Assembly: GCF_004023625.1 (NCBI RefSeq)
Contig: NZ_ML137708.1
Location: 219,262 to 283,261, forward strand
DNA: 64,000 bases
DNA from: Streptomyces cavernae
GTDB lineage: Bacteria; Actinomycetota; Actinomycetes; Streptomycetales; Streptomycetaceae
Direction: 5' to 3'
Program-made: the position numbers and the translations under genes
Shown: piece after piece, positions 33,859 through 42,522 of the stretch
Layout of the letters: each line of letters starts with the position of its first letter
Position numbering within the stretch: position 1 is the stretch's first letter
The notes under the pieces: model-generated
Database searches by the model: none
Told to the model about the DNA's origin: nothing
The model's input: only the letters and a program-made list of their open reading frames with translations

Positions 33859-34305
33859 TCATTCGTTGCGCCGCAGCGTGCCCCAGGGGCTGCCCTGCCG
33901 GGCGACCGCTTCCTCGGCGGCCTCGATGACGCTCTCGTCGATCCAGGCGACCGGCTCCACGTCTCCCACCAGGGGCTCGTTGTCGGGGCCGCGCCCCACG
34001 ACCCGTCCGAGCAGGACCCAGGGCCGCACTCCCGGGCCCTTGTCCCGCGGCAGATGGGAGTAGTCGTGCAGGCGGCGTGCCACCCACAGTTCGGGGGACC
34101 GGTCCTCCCACCAGGGCTCGATGCCCAGCGGGTTGGCGGACAGGCCCGGCATGCGGACCCCCGTGAGCTCGTCGGTGCTCTCCGCGGAGCCGAGGTCCGC
34201 CGCGGGACCGTGCGACCAGCGCACGAACAGGCGTGGATTCCGCTCCACCAGGGCCGCCACCTCCCCGAGTGAGCCCAGCACGGGCAGGTCGTCCGCGGTT
34301 GTCAT
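33859..34305 (-). CDS. DUF6098 family protein
   Basis: The product is 148 residues. I chose the ATG at 34303-34305, with GGAG upstream; the frame extends to 34353. It is typical of the Streptomyces DUF6098 family, with VERNPRLFVRWSHGPAADLG, GLSANPLGIEPWW and RRLHDYSHL. The function is unknown. It is divergent from the molybdate regulator and convergent with nothing nearby; it shares its direction with the catalase gene but is well separated from it. Confidence 0.75.
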   Translation of the reverse strand: MTTADDLPVLGSLGEVAALVERNPRLFVRWSHGPAADLGSAESTDELTGVRMPGLSANPLGIEPWWEDRSPELWVARRLHDYSHLPRDKGPGVRPWVLLGRVVGRGPDNEPLVGDVEPVAWIDESVIEAAEEAVARQGSPWGTLRRNE

Positions 34306-34498
34306 GTCTGACCGCTCCTCGTGTCCGTCTCCTGCGCCGGTCACCCCGGTCACCCAGTCCTCACTTCCCCCGGGCTCACCTTGCCCACCTGCTCGGCGCC
34401 CGGTCGGAGTACCCCGCCGGGGAGATCGCTCACCTCCGCGCAGGGACCCGGCTCGCCCACGCCCTCGAACCGCGCGTCACCGGCGTGAGCCTGCTGAC

Positions 34499-34504
34499 TA
34501 CGCT
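34499..34504 (+). promoter_or_regulatory. -10 hexamer for a leaderless transcript of the HTH-TOBE regulator
   Basis: TACGCT lies 8 nt before the ATG at 34513, and no ribosome site separates them. That spacing places transcription initiation at or next to the start codon, which is common in Streptomyces. The -35 (GTCACC at 34476-34481, spacing 17) is weak. Confidence 0.45.
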
Positions 34505-34512
34505 TGATCGGC

Positions 34513-34905
34513 ATGCAGTCCTACACAATCGGTCAGGCGGCACGCCTCCTCGGTGTCAGCCCGGACACCGCACGCCGGTGGGCGGATGCCGGACGGGTGG
34601 CCACCCATCGCGACGAGAGCGGGCGGCGGCTCATCGACGGGCGGGACCTGGCCGCCTTCTCGGTGGAACTCGCCAAGGCGGACGCCGACGAGGAGGTGTC
34701 CTACACCTCCGCACGCAACGCCTTCCCCGGGATCGTGACCGCCGTGAAGCTCGGTGATGTCGCGGCCCAGGTCGAGATTCAGGCCGGACCGCACCGGCTG
34801 GTCGCGCTGCTCACCCGGGAGGCGGTGGAGGAGCTCGGGCTCGAGGTCGGAATGGAGGCCACCGCACGGGTGAAGTCGACAAACGTCCATATCGATCGCA
34901 CCTGA
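34513..34905 (+). CDS. MerR-type HTH plus TOBE domain molybdate-responsive regulator
   Basis: The product is 130 residues. Residues 1-60 are an excisionase/MerR-like HTH (YTIGQAARLLGVSPDTARRWADAGRV). Residues 66-128 form a molybdate-binding TOBE/Mop domain (SARNAFPGIVTAVKLGDVAAQVEIQ, ending in VKSTNVHIDR). It should bind molybdate or tungstate and control transcription. It directly precedes modABC, separated by a 43-bp inverted repeat over the modA -10 region, so it is probably the modABC regulator. It differs from classical ModE, which has a LysR-type HTH and two Mop units. Confidence 0.88.
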   Translation: MQSYTIGQAARLLGVSPDTARRWADAGRVATHRDESGRRLIDGRDLAAFSVELAKADADEEVSYTSARNAFPGIVTAVKLGDVAAQVEIQAGPHRLVALLTREAVEELGLEVGMEATARVKSTNVHIDRT

Positions 34906-35019
34906 CTCCACCGGCTTCCGCCGATCGCACCTGAGTCGCTCCGCCGGCTTCCACGCCGAACGCACATACGCCCTCCATCGGCGTCGAGACCCGGCTCATG
35001 CGATGCCTCAGGGCCCTTA

Positions 35020-35062
35020 CACCTCGCATATGCGTCTGTATGATCGACGCATGCGCGAGGTG
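35020..35062. promoter_or_regulatory. Large inverted repeat over the modA promoter (candidate operator)
   Basis: Arms CACCTCGCATATGCGTC (35020-35036) and GACGCATGCGCGAGGTG (35046-35062) match at 15 of 17 positions around the centre TGTATGATC. A -10-like TATGAT (35039-35044) lies in the centre and right next to an ATG at 35051. Bound regulator would block RNA polymerase. Confidence 0.65.
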
Positions 35063-35092
35063 CGACAGCGTGAGCAGAGGGGTGGAGCTGTC

Positions 35093-35935
35093 ATGGCCAG
35101 TTCCGTACGTCGACCCGGCCCGAGCATGTGTTGGGCCGCGGCGGGTGCCGCCGCGTTGCTGACGCTGACGGCCTGCTCCTCGTCCGGCGCCGGGGGCGGC
35201 ACCACCGACTCCGATTCCACGGCGGCCGCGGGGGTGCCCTCGGACGGGTCGGACGGGCTCTCCGGATCGGTGACCGTGTTCGCCGCCGCCTCCCTCAAGG
35301 AAAGTTTCACGACGCTCGGCAAGGAGTTCGAGAAGGACCACCCCGGCACGAAGGTCACCTTCAACTTCGGCGGCAGTGACACGCTCGCCGCGAGCATCAC
35401 GGGCGGCGCCCCCGCCGACGTCTTCGCCGCCGCCAGCACCAAGACGATGGCGATCGTCACCGACGGACGGGCCGCCGCCGGCGCGCCGGTCACCTTCGTG
35501 CGCAACCAGCTGGAGATCGCCACCCTGCCGGGCAACCCCGAAAGGATCTCCTCCCTGAAGGACCTCACCAAGTCCGGCCTCAAGGTCGTCCTGTGCGACG
35601 AGGCGGTGCCCTGCGGCGCCGCCGCCCGGAAGGCGCTCGCCGCCGCGGGTCTGAAGCTCACCCCCGTCTCCTACGAGCAGGACGTGAAAAGCGCCCTGAC
35701 GAAGGTGGAGCTGAAGGAGGCGGACGCCGCGGTGGTCTACAAGACCGATGTGAAGGCGGCGGGCGACAAGGTGGCGGGCGTGACGTTCCCCGAGTCCGCC
35801 GAGGCCGTCAACGACTATCCGATCGCCCTGCTCAAGGACGCGCCGAACGCGGCGGCGGCGAAGGCGTTCATCGAACTGGTGACGTCCGCCGAGGGCCGCC
35901 GGGTCCTGACCGGGGCGGGTTTCCTCCAGCCGTGA
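35093..35935 (+). CDS. modA: Molybdate ABC transporter substrate-binding lipoprotein
   Basis: The product is 280 residues. I chose ATG 35093, after GGAG (35084-35087); an ATG at 35051 in the same frame could be used by a leaderless transcript. The lipobox is TLTACSS and the linker is Ser/Gly-rich. The ModA domain shows VTVFAAASLKESF, FGGSDTLAASITGGAPADVFAAAS and VYKTDVKAAG. It captures molybdate or tungstate outside the membrane for ModBC. Confidence 0.95.
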   Translation: MASSVRRPGPSMCWAAAGAAALLTLTACSSSGAGGGTTDSDSTAAAGVPSDGSDGLSGSVTVFAAASLKESFTTLGKEFEKDHPGTKVTFNFGGSDTLAASITGGAPADVFAAASTKTMAIVTDGRAAAGAPVTFVRNQLEIATLPGNPERISSLKDLTKSGLKVVLCDEAVPCGAAARKALAAAGLKLTPVSYEQDVKSALTKVELKEADAAVVYKTDVKAAGDKVAGVTFPESAEAVNDYPIALLKDAPNAAAAKAFIELVTSAEGRRVLTGAGFLQP

Positions 35936-36828
35936 CCCCACGACCCATGACCCGGCTCGAGGCGTCGTCCGACGGCGCGGCGAACACCCTGGCGGGCGGT
36001 CCGCGGCGCCGCGGCCTCATCCGTCCGGGCGGGTCCCGGAAGCCGGCGGCCGCGAGGCCCCCGGCGGCGCTGCTGCTGCCCGCGCTGATCGGTCTGGCGT
36101 TCCTGCTGCTGCCGCTGATCGCCCTGCTGGTACGTAGTCCCTGGCGGGGTCTGCCGGAGCTGCTGACCAGCGCGGCGGTGTGGCAGGCACTGCGGCTGTC
36201 CCTGGTCTCCGCGACGGCGGCCACCGCCGTGAGCCTGGTGCTCGGTGTGCCCCTGGCCTGGCTGCTGGCCCGGACGGACTTCCCGGGGCGGGGTCTCGTA
36301 CGGGCCCTGGTGACACTACCGCTGGTGCTGCCTCCGGTGGTGGGCGGCGTGGCGCTGCTGATGGCACTCGGGCGCAACGGGGTCGTCGGGCGGTGGCTGG
36401 ACGCGTGGTTCGGGATCACTCTGCCGTTCACCACGGCCGGGGTGGTCGTGGCGGAGGCGTTCGTGGCCATGCCGTTCCTGGTGATCAGTGTGGAGGGGAC
36501 GCTGCGGGCCGCGGATCCGCGCTACGAGGAGGCCGCCGCGACGCTGGGCGCGTCCCGGTTCACCGTGTTCCGCCGGGTCACGCTGCCGCTGATCGCGCCG
36601 GGGATCGCGGCGGGCGCGGTGCTGGCCTGGGCCCGCGCGCTCGGTGAATTCGGTGCGACGATCACCTTCGCGGGCAACTTCCCCGGGCGTACGCAGACGA
36701 TGCCGCTGGCCGTGTACCTGGCGCTGCAGAGCGACCCCGAGGCGGCGATCGCGCTGAGTCTGGTGCTGCTCGTGGTGTCCATCGCCGTCCTGGCGGGCCT
36801 GCGCGACCGCTGGATGACCACGTCATGA
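35932..36828 (+). CDS. modB: Molybdate ABC transporter permease
   Basis: The product is 298 residues from GTG 35932, which overlaps the modA stop (GTGA); ATG 35947 is the alternative, and neither has a clear ribosome site, so coupling to modA is likely. It has about six membrane helices. The permease EAA-type motif is YEEAAATLGASRFTVFRRVTLP. It has a longer Arg/Pro-rich N-terminus than usual. Its stop overlaps the modC start (ATGA). Confidence 0.93.
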   Translation: MTPRPMTRLEASSDGAANTLAGGPRRRGLIRPGGSRKPAAARPPAALLLPALIGLAFLLLPLIALLVRSPWRGLPELLTSAAVWQALRLSLVSATAATAVSLVLGVPLAWLLARTDFPGRGLVRALVTLPLVLPPVVGGVALLMALGRNGVVGRWLDAWFGITLPFTTAGVVVAEAFVAMPFLVISVEGTLRAADPRYEEAAATLGASRFTVFRRVTLPLIAPGIAAGAVLAWARALGEFGATITFAGNFPGRTQTMPLAVYLALQSDPEAAIALSLVLLVVSIAVLAGLRDRWMTTS

Positions 36829-37922
36829 CCGCCGACGGCCCCGCCGAGGACGGCAGCCCCCGGACGACGGCACCCGGGGCCGCCGAAGGGCTCGACGCCC
36901 GGCTCCTCGTGGAGCGGGGTTCCTTCCGTCTCGACGTGCCGCTCGCCGCCGCGCCCGGTGAGGTGGTCGCGTTGCTCGGCCCCAACGGGGCGGGGAAGAC
37001 GACCGCGCTGCGGGCGCTGGCCGGACTGGCCCCGCTCGGCGGCGGGCATCTGCGGCTGGACGGGGAGTCACTGGAGAGGACCCCTGCGGAGTCCCGGCCC
37101 GTCGGTGTCGTCTTCCAGGACTACCTGCTCTTCCCGCACCTCACCGCGTTGGACAACGTCGCCTTCGGTCCCCGCTGTCAGGGCGTGCCCAAGGGCGAGG
37201 CGCGGGCCCGGGCCGCGGAGTGGCTGGACCGCATGGGGCTGGCCGACCGCGCGGGAGTCAAGCCGCGCCGGCTCTCCGGTGGGCAGGCCCAGCGTGTGGC
37301 GCTCGCCCGGGCGCTGGCCGTCCGGCCCCGGCTGCTGCTGCTCGACGAGCCGCTGGCCGCGCTGGACGCCCGCACCCGCCTGGAGATACGCGCACAGCTC
37401 CGGCGCCACCTCGCCGCGTTCGAGGCGGTGGCCGTCCTGGTCACGCACGACCCGCTGGACGCCATGGTGCTCGCGGACCGGCTGGTCGTGATCGAGGAGG
37501 GCCGGGTCGTGCAGGACGGCGCCCCCGCCGACATCGCCCGTCATCCGCGCAGCGACTACATCGCGCGTCTCGTCGGTCTCAACCTCTACCGGGGCCGGGC
37601 CGAGGGCCACACCGTCCGGCTGGACGACGGACCGGCGATCACCACGACCGAGGACCTCACCGGGCCCGCCTTCGTGGCCTTCCCGCCGGGTGCCGTCACC
37701 TTGCACCGCGACCGGCCCACCGGCTCCAGCGCACGCAATCTGTGGCAGTGCCGGGTCGTCGGCCTGGAGTCGTACGGGGACCGGATCCGGACGGACCTCA
37801 CCGGTGAGCTCGCCCTGGCCGCCGACCTCACCACGGTCGCCGCCGCTGAGCTCGGCCTCCACCCGGGCGCACCGGTCTGGGCGACGGTGAAGGCCATGCA
37901 GACGCATGCGTATCCCGCCTGA
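36825..37922 (+). CDS. modC: Molybdate ABC transporter ATP-binding protein
   Basis: The product is 365 residues. Walker A is GPNGAGKT, the signature is LSGGQAQRVALARAL, Walker B is LLLLDEPLAALD, and the switch His is in VTHD. A C-terminal TOBE domain (about 290-360) could bind oxyanion and inhibit transport when the metal is plentiful. It forms an ATGA overlap with modB. An N-terminal extension of about 25 low-complexity residues precedes the domain. Confidence 0.95.
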   Translation: MTADGPAEDGSPRTTAPGAAEGLDARLLVERGSFRLDVPLAAAPGEVVALLGPNGAGKTTALRALAGLAPLGGGHLRLDGESLERTPAESRPVGVVFQDYLLFPHLTALDNVAFGPRCQGVPKGEARARAAEWLDRMGLADRAGVKPRRLSGGQAQRVALARALAVRPRLLLLDEPLAALDARTRLEIRAQLRRHLAAFEAVAVLVTHDPLDAMVLADRLVVIEEGRVVQDGAPADIARHPRSDYIARLVGLNLYRGRAEGHTVRLDDGPAITTTEDLTGPAFVAFPPGAVTLHRDRPTGSSARNLWQCRVVGLESYGDRIRTDLTGELALAADLTTVAAAELGLHPGAPVWATVKAMQTHAYPA

Positions 37923-38005
37923 CGCCGCGGCGGCCACTCATGCGGATAGGGTGACTCCAGAATTGGACAAACCACATATTCCTCTCTTTCTGTGAGGCGT
38001 CCCCC

Positions 38006-38425
38006 ATGAGCCTGAGCATCCGCAACCAGCTTTCCGGCTTTGTCACCGCCATCACCCCGGGCGGGGTGCTGGCCATCGTGAAGGTCCGGCTCGACGGGGG
38101 CCAGGAGATCACCGCGGCCATCACGCTGGAGGCCGTCCAGGAACTCGACCTCGCGGAGGGCACGGCCGTGCGCACCCTGGTCAAGTCGACGGAGGTCGCG
38201 CTCGCCACCGATGTGATGGAGGGCCTGTCCATCCGCAACCAACTCCCGGGCAAGGTCATGGACATCAGCCCCGGTGGGGCCATGGCGTCCGTCAAGGTCG
38301 CCGTGCCGGGCGGCGAGCTGACGGCGGTGATCACCAATGACGCGGTGACCGCCCTGGACCTCGCGGCGGGCGCCCCGGCCGTCGCTCTCATCAAGTCCAC
38401 GGAGGTCTCCCTGGCGACGGGCTGA
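38006..38425 (+). CDS. Double-TOBE molbindin
   Basis: The product is 139 residues from ATG 38006, behind GAGG. It consists of two tandem Mop/TOBE repeats: SIRNQLSGFVTAITPGG at residues 4-20 and SIRNQLPGKVMDISPGG at about 75-91, each ending in (L)VKSTEVALAT or IKSTEVSLAT. It has no DNA-binding domain. Such di-Mop proteins bind molybdate or tungstate in oligomers and buffer the metal. It follows modC by 83 bp on the same strand and belongs to the same metal island. Confidence 0.92.
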   Translation: MSLSIRNQLSGFVTAITPGGVLAIVKVRLDGGQEITAAITLEAVQELDLAEGTAVRTLVKSTEVALATDVMEGLSIRNQLPGKVMDISPGGAMASVKVAVPGGELTAVITNDAVTALDLAAGAPAVALIKSTEVSLATG

Positions 38426-38497
38426 GTCGTCGCAGTGACACTTCCGAGCACCAGCGACACGCAGGGAGCCCCGGTGCCGTGGCGGTGGGAGGAGGGG

Positions 38498-39034
38498 CTA
38501 CGGGTCGGGCACCGGCACGACATTGCCCGCCGCGTTGCAGCGGACGGTCCAGGGCGTCTCGTAGCCCTCCTCGTAGACCCGCACGTCCACGTCGGAGGAT
38601 TGTTCGCTGTCGGACGCCTGGGCGTTGGCCGCGGTGCAGATGACCTGGCTGAGCCCGAGGCCGCCACCGCGGGTCATGTCCGCCACGGACACTGGGAGGC
38701 GCAGGTCCACAGCGTTGTCGGCGCCCTGCGCGACCAGCCTCCAGTCGAGTGGGGGTACCTCGGTGATCAGGCCGCGGGCCCGTTCGGCGGCGTCGGGCCC
38801 CTTGAGGAGCAGGTCGAGTGCCTGTTGCGGGGTCAGGGGGGCGTCGACCTCGCGGGTGACGGCCTGAATGCCGTACGGGCTGACGAAGTAGAGCTGGGCA
38901 TAGTGGTGCGCGGACCCCGGTTCGCGAAGGCCGGACGCCGGGGCGCCGGCTCGGACAGGGCCGGTCGAACCAATGCCGCAGCCTGCCGACAGCACGCCCA
39001 CCACGGCTACGAGACAGCTGAGTCGGCGCTTCAT
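38498..39034 (-). CDS. GerMN-domain-like lipoprotein of a two-component operon
   Basis: The product is 178 residues. The lipobox is LSAGCG after a short signal. The body resembles the GerMN fold (AQLYFVSPYGIQAVTREV, LTPQQALDLLLKGPDAAERARGL). Its start overlaps the histidine-kinase stop by 4 nt, so it is the third gene of the RR-HK-lipoprotein operon. Comparable lipoproteins accompany CseBC and AfsQ1Q2-type systems and can modulate signalling. That parallel suggests it restrains or tunes the kinase. Confidence 0.8.
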   Translation of the reverse strand: MKRRLSCLVAVVGVLSAGCGIGSTGPVRAGAPASGLREPGSAHHYAQLYFVSPYGIQAVTREVDAPLTPQQALDLLLKGPDAAERARGLITEVPPLDWRLVAQGADNAVDLRLPVSVADMTRGGGLGLSQVICTAANAQASDSEQSSDVDVRVYEEGYETPWTVRCNAAGNVVPVPDP

Positions 39035-40482
39035 GGCTGGTCCTCCTGCCGGAGTGCGCGCGGGAGTGTGACGGTGAACACCGCGCCACCGTCGGGGAGA
39101 TTGGCGGCGGTGAGGGTGCCGTGGTGCAGTCGTACGTTCTCCATCGCGATGGCGAGACCGAGGCCACTGCCCTCGGACCGGCCCCTGGCGGCGTCCGCCT
39201 TGTAGAAGCGGTCGAAGACATGCGACAGGACCTCCTCCGGGATGCCGGGGCCGTCGTCGGCGACGTCGATCACAAGGAACTCCTGCGCGGCAGTCGCCCG
39301 GACCGTGACAGGAGCGGCGCCGTGGCGCAGCGCGTTGCCGATCAGATTGGCGAGGACGACGTCGATGCGCCGCGCGTCGATCCGGATGCGCGGGTCGTCC
39401 TCGGGTAGCTCGGTGATCACCTCCTCCGGCTCGCGCCAGCCGCGCAGGTGAAGCGTCTTGTGGACGACGGTGCGCAGACTCACGTCGTCCAGGTGCAACA
39501 CCGCCGCACCCGCGTCGAAGCGGGAGATCTCCATGAGGTCCTCGACCATGCCGGCCAGCTTGCGGGTCTCGTCGCTGATGAGGAGGACCGCGTCGGCGGT
39601 GTCCGGAGGCAGGATGCCGGAGTGGGCGTCCTCGTCGAGGGCGTCGGTGACGGCGGCCATGGCGGCGAGCGGCGTCCGCAGCTCGTGCGAGACGTCCGCG
39701 GCGAACCGACGGGCATTGACCTCCATCCGCCGCAGTTCGGCGCCGTCCCGCTCCAGTGCGGCCGCCATGGTGTTGAACGTGCCGGTCAGCGCGGCGAGTT
39801 CGTCGTTGCCGACGACGTCCAGGCGCGTGTCCAGGGCACCCGAGGTGATCTTCTCGGCGGCCATACGCAGCTGCCGTACGGGACGCAGCACCCGGTGGGC
39901 CGCGAACAAGGCGGGCACGACGGCGAAGGCGAGCGTCGGGACGGCGCCCGCCCAGACCGCGGTGATCAGGGCGGAGACGTCGGCCCGTTCGTCCTCAAGT
40001 GACAGAACGGCGTAGGCGACAAGCCCCGATGGTTTCTCGGCTCCATCGCGCCCACCGGTGTAGCTGATCGGCATGCCGATGAACAGCCGCGGCCCGTCGG
40101 CGTGCTCCACACGCTCATAGAAGGTGGCGTCGCCGTTCTCTGTCATGTCGCGCAGGGCGCCGCTGACATCGCCCACGGTGCCGATGAGTGGCCCGCCATC
40201 GCGGGCGACGGCCGTTTGCCAACCCCGCGCGCCCGAGGCACCGTCCAGCTGGCGCGCCAGGATACGAAGATCCGCGTCAGTGGGATCGGCCGGAAGGGTG
40301 GGGGCAAGCGAGTCGATCTGGAGGCGCAGTTCGCTGACCGCGCTGTTCTGAGTGCGGTCCAGGATCGCGCTGCGGGCCTGCCGGAAGGTGAGCACGGCGG
40401 TGATCGACGCGCCGAGCGCGGCGACGAGGACGAAGGCGACGACCAGCCTTGGACGCAGTCCGCGGGGCAGGGTGAGTTTCAT
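39031..40482 (-). CDS. Membrane sensor histidine kinase
   Basis: The product is 483 residues starting at ATG 40480-40482, overlapping the response-regulator stop. Two membrane helices (about 12-32 and 170-195) flank an extracellular sensor of about 135 residues. HAMP follows (HRVLRPVRQLRMAAEKI), then HisKA with the phospho-acceptor in DVSHELRTPLA and the ATPase with NLIGNALRHG, DDGPGIP and GSGLGLAI. It is of the CseC/AfsQ2-like class. The stimulus is unknown; the linked lipoprotein points to an envelope signal. Confidence 0.92.
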   Translation of the reverse strand: MKLTLPRGLRPRLVVAFVLVAALGASITAVLTFRQARSAILDRTQNSAVSELRLQIDSLAPTLPADPTDADLRILARQLDGASGARGWQTAVARDGGPLIGTVGDVSGALRDMTENGDATFYERVEHADGPRLFIGMPISYTGGRDGAEKPSGLVAYAVLSLEDERADVSALITAVWAGAVPTLAFAVVPALFAAHRVLRPVRQLRMAAEKITSGALDTRLDVVGNDELAALTGTFNTMAAALERDGAELRRMEVNARRFAADVSHELRTPLAAMAAVTDALDEDAHSGILPPDTADAVLLISDETRKLAGMVEDLMEISRFDAGAAVLHLDDVSLRTVVHKTLHLRGWREPEEVITELPEDDPRIRIDARRIDVVLANLIGNALRHGAAPVTVRATAAQEFLVIDVADDGPGIPEEVLSHVFDRFYKADAARGRSEGSGLGLAIAMENVRLHHGTLTAANLPDGGAVFTVTLPRALRQEDQP

Positions 40483-41177
40483 GCGGGCAGCGGGCCGAAG
40501 CGGTAGCCGAAGCCACGCACCGTCTGGACGTATACCGGGCGGCGCGGATCCTCTTCGATCTTTGCGCGCAGCCGCATCACACAGGCGTCGACCAGGCGGG
40601 CGTCCGCGTAGTAGCTGTGCTCCCAGATGTCCTCCAGCAGCTGCTGACGGCTGAAGGTCCGCTCCGGGGCGGCACTGAGAAAGAGCAGCAGCTTCAACTC
40701 GGAGGGCGCGAGCGGGAGTTCTTCGCCGCGCTTGCGGACGATCAGCGCGTCGCGGTCGATCTCGAGGTCGCCCACCGAGGTCGGACCGGCACCTGTGTCG
40801 GTGTCGGCCGGGGCAGGGGCGACGCGGCGCAGCACCGCGCGCATCCGGGCCTCGATGACCGCGGCCCCGGCGGGCTTGACGACGTAGTCGTCGGCGCCCG
40901 CCTCGAGGCCGATCACGACGTCGATGTCGTCGCCGCGCGCGGAAAGGATCACGATGGGAACCCGGCTGGTCTCGCGGATGCGGCGGCATACTTCCAGCCC
41001 GCTCATGCCGGGCAGCATCAGATCGAGGAGCACCAGATCCGGCTTGATGGCGACCAGGGCATCGAGCCCGTCCTCGCCGGTGCCGACCGCCTCGGTCTCG
41101 TGCCCGTTGCGGGCCAGGCCCAGGACGACACCGCGGCGCACGGCCGGATCGTCCTCGATCAACAGGACACGGGTCAT
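40479..41177 (-). CDS. OmpR/PhoB-type response regulator (AfsQ1/CseB-like)
   Basis: The product is 232 residues. I chose the ATG at 41175-41177, with AAGGGAA upstream. The receiver has LLIEDDPAVRR, the acceptor Asp in VLLDLMLPG and K in VVKPAGA. The winged-helix DNA-binding domain ends with VDACVMRLRAKIEEDPRRP and VQTVRGFGYRFG. It leads the three-gene operon. The sequence is close to the AfsQ1/CseB group, but no ECF sigma gene is adjacent, so I do not name it. Confidence 0.92.
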   Translation of the reverse strand: MTRVLLIEDDPAVRRGVVLGLARNGHETEAVGTGEDGLDALVAIKPDLVLLDLMLPGMSGLEVCRRIRETSRVPIVILSARGDDIDVVIGLEAGADDYVVKPAGAAVIEARMRAVLRRVAPAPADTDTGAGPTSVGDLEIDRDALIVRKRGEELPLAPSELKLLLFLSAAPERTFSRQQLLEDIWEHSYYADARLVDACVMRLRAKIEEDPRRPVYVQTVRGFGYRFGPLPA

Positions 41178-41252
41178 GTGCGGTTCCCTTTCCACGGAGA
41201 GCGTGTTGTTCCGTCAATTGTGTGAGCCGTCAGAGAGACCGGGGTCCGGGGG

Positions 41253-42506
41253 TCACTCCAACTGGTCGATGTCGACCGTGCCCGCCCCCGGAACCGGCTC
41301 AGGCACCGCTCCCCACAGGATGACTCCGGCCAGGGCCACCGCGACCGTCGCGATCACCCCGCGCCTGCCGCGCGCCCAGCCCACCCGGAACCGCACCGGA
41401 TCCTCGACGAACCGCTTCGTCACCGCGGCGGCCACCAGCGAAACCCCGATCGCGACGACGGTTCCGCCCCGGTCCCCGAGGACCGACAGTCGTGGCAACA
41501 GCAGCAGGTACACCGGCCAATGCCACAAGTACAGGCTGTACGACACCTTTCCCAGGCCTTGCGGCAGGCGGCTGCCCGCGATCCGTGCCGCCCAGGTGCC
41601 TGGTACCTGGGCCATCAGGACGATCAGTACGGCCGCGGCGAGAGAGTGGAGGAAGAGCCCGCCCTGGAAGAGCAGGGGCGCCGTCTCGCCGTCGGTCACG
41701 GCCCACGCCACCACCAGCCCGCATCCCAGGAACAGGCACACGAGGTCGGCAGCGCGGCGCGGCACGCGACGCGCGAGGTTGCACACCGGCGCGGTGGCCG
41801 CGAGCGCTCCGAGCAGCAGGGCGGCGCCACGGGTATCGGTACCCTCGTAGGCGCGGGTGGTGTCCACCGCGGCACCCAGCGAGACGGTCAGGGCGAGGGA
41901 GACCAGGGCACCCGCGCCGGCGAGCGAGGCCACGGTCCCCTCACCGCACCGCCCTCGGGCGGCCACCGCCACCACCAACGGCCAGGCCAGGTAGAACTGC
42001 CACTCCACGCCGATGCTCCACAGGTGGGCGAAGACGCGGGTGTCGGAGGCGTTCCAGTAGCCCACCTGCTCCGTGATGTAGTGCCAGTTGACCGTCTGTG
42101 CCCCGACCCAGGGCATGTCGTCGAGCGCGAAGCGCAGCTGCGCCGTGCTCCCCCAAGCCCACGTGGCCACCACGGTCATGACCACAACGCAGACGAGAGC
42201 GGGTAGCAGGCGACGGGCACGGCGGCCCCAGAACACGGCCAGGGCGATCCGGCCGCGCCCCGTCGCCTCGGCGAGGAGCAGCCCGGTGATCAGGTAGCCG
42301 GAGAGCACGAAGAACAGGTCGACGCCGAGAAAACCACCCCGTAGCTGCCCGGCGTGGAAGAGCAGCACGGCCGCGACGGCGAACCCGCGCAGCCCGTCAA
42401 GAGCTGCAATGTGCGCACGGCCCACCCCGCCGCGGCGTGCCGCACGGTGCCGGGCAGGCACCGTGCGGCCGCGCACCGGCGCGGGCGACGGAAGACGCGA
42501 AGGCAT
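41253..42506 (-). CDS. Acyltransferase-3 family membrane protein
   Basis: The product is 417 residues with about ten membrane helices. The family start motif is HIAALDGLRGFAVAAVLLFHAG, followed by GGFLGVDLFFVLSGYLIT and SIGVEWQFYL. It moves acetyl or acyl groups from the cytoplasm to exported glycans, lipids or antibiotics. Unlike OatA or OafB it has no fused SGNH domain. An SGNH lipoprotein is encoded just upstream, 16 bp away in the same direction, and probably supplies that activity in trans. The ribosome site before ATG 42506 is weak, which suggests coupling. Confidence 0.88.
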   Translation of the reverse strand: MPSRLPSPAPVRGRTVPARHRAARRGGVGRAHIAALDGLRGFAVAAVLLFHAGQLRGGFLGVDLFFVLSGYLITGLLLAEATGRGRIALAVFWGRRARRLLPALVCVVVMTVVATWAWGSTAQLRFALDDMPWVGAQTVNWHYITEQVGYWNASDTRVFAHLWSIGVEWQFYLAWPLVVAVAARGRCGEGTVASLAGAGALVSLALTVSLGAAVDTTRAYEGTDTRGAALLLGALAATAPVCNLARRVPRRAADLVCLFLGCGLVVAWAVTDGETAPLLFQGGLFLHSLAAAVLIVLMAQVPGTWAARIAGSRLPQGLGKVSYSLYLWHWPVYLLLLPRLSVLGDRGGTVVAIGVSLVAAAVTKRFVEDPVRFRVGWARGRRGVIATVAVALAGVILWGAVPEPVPGAGTVDIDQLE

Positions 42507-42522
42507 GAAGTCAACCGTTCCG

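Noticed and set aside
35020..35062. A classical ModE box
   Set aside because: The inverted repeat does not contain the CGTTATAT-type ModE core; I keep it only as a candidate site for the HTH-TOBE protein.
38498..41177. Naming the two-component operon afsQ or cse
   Set aside because: The response regulator resembles both groups and no adjacent sigma gene supports either name.
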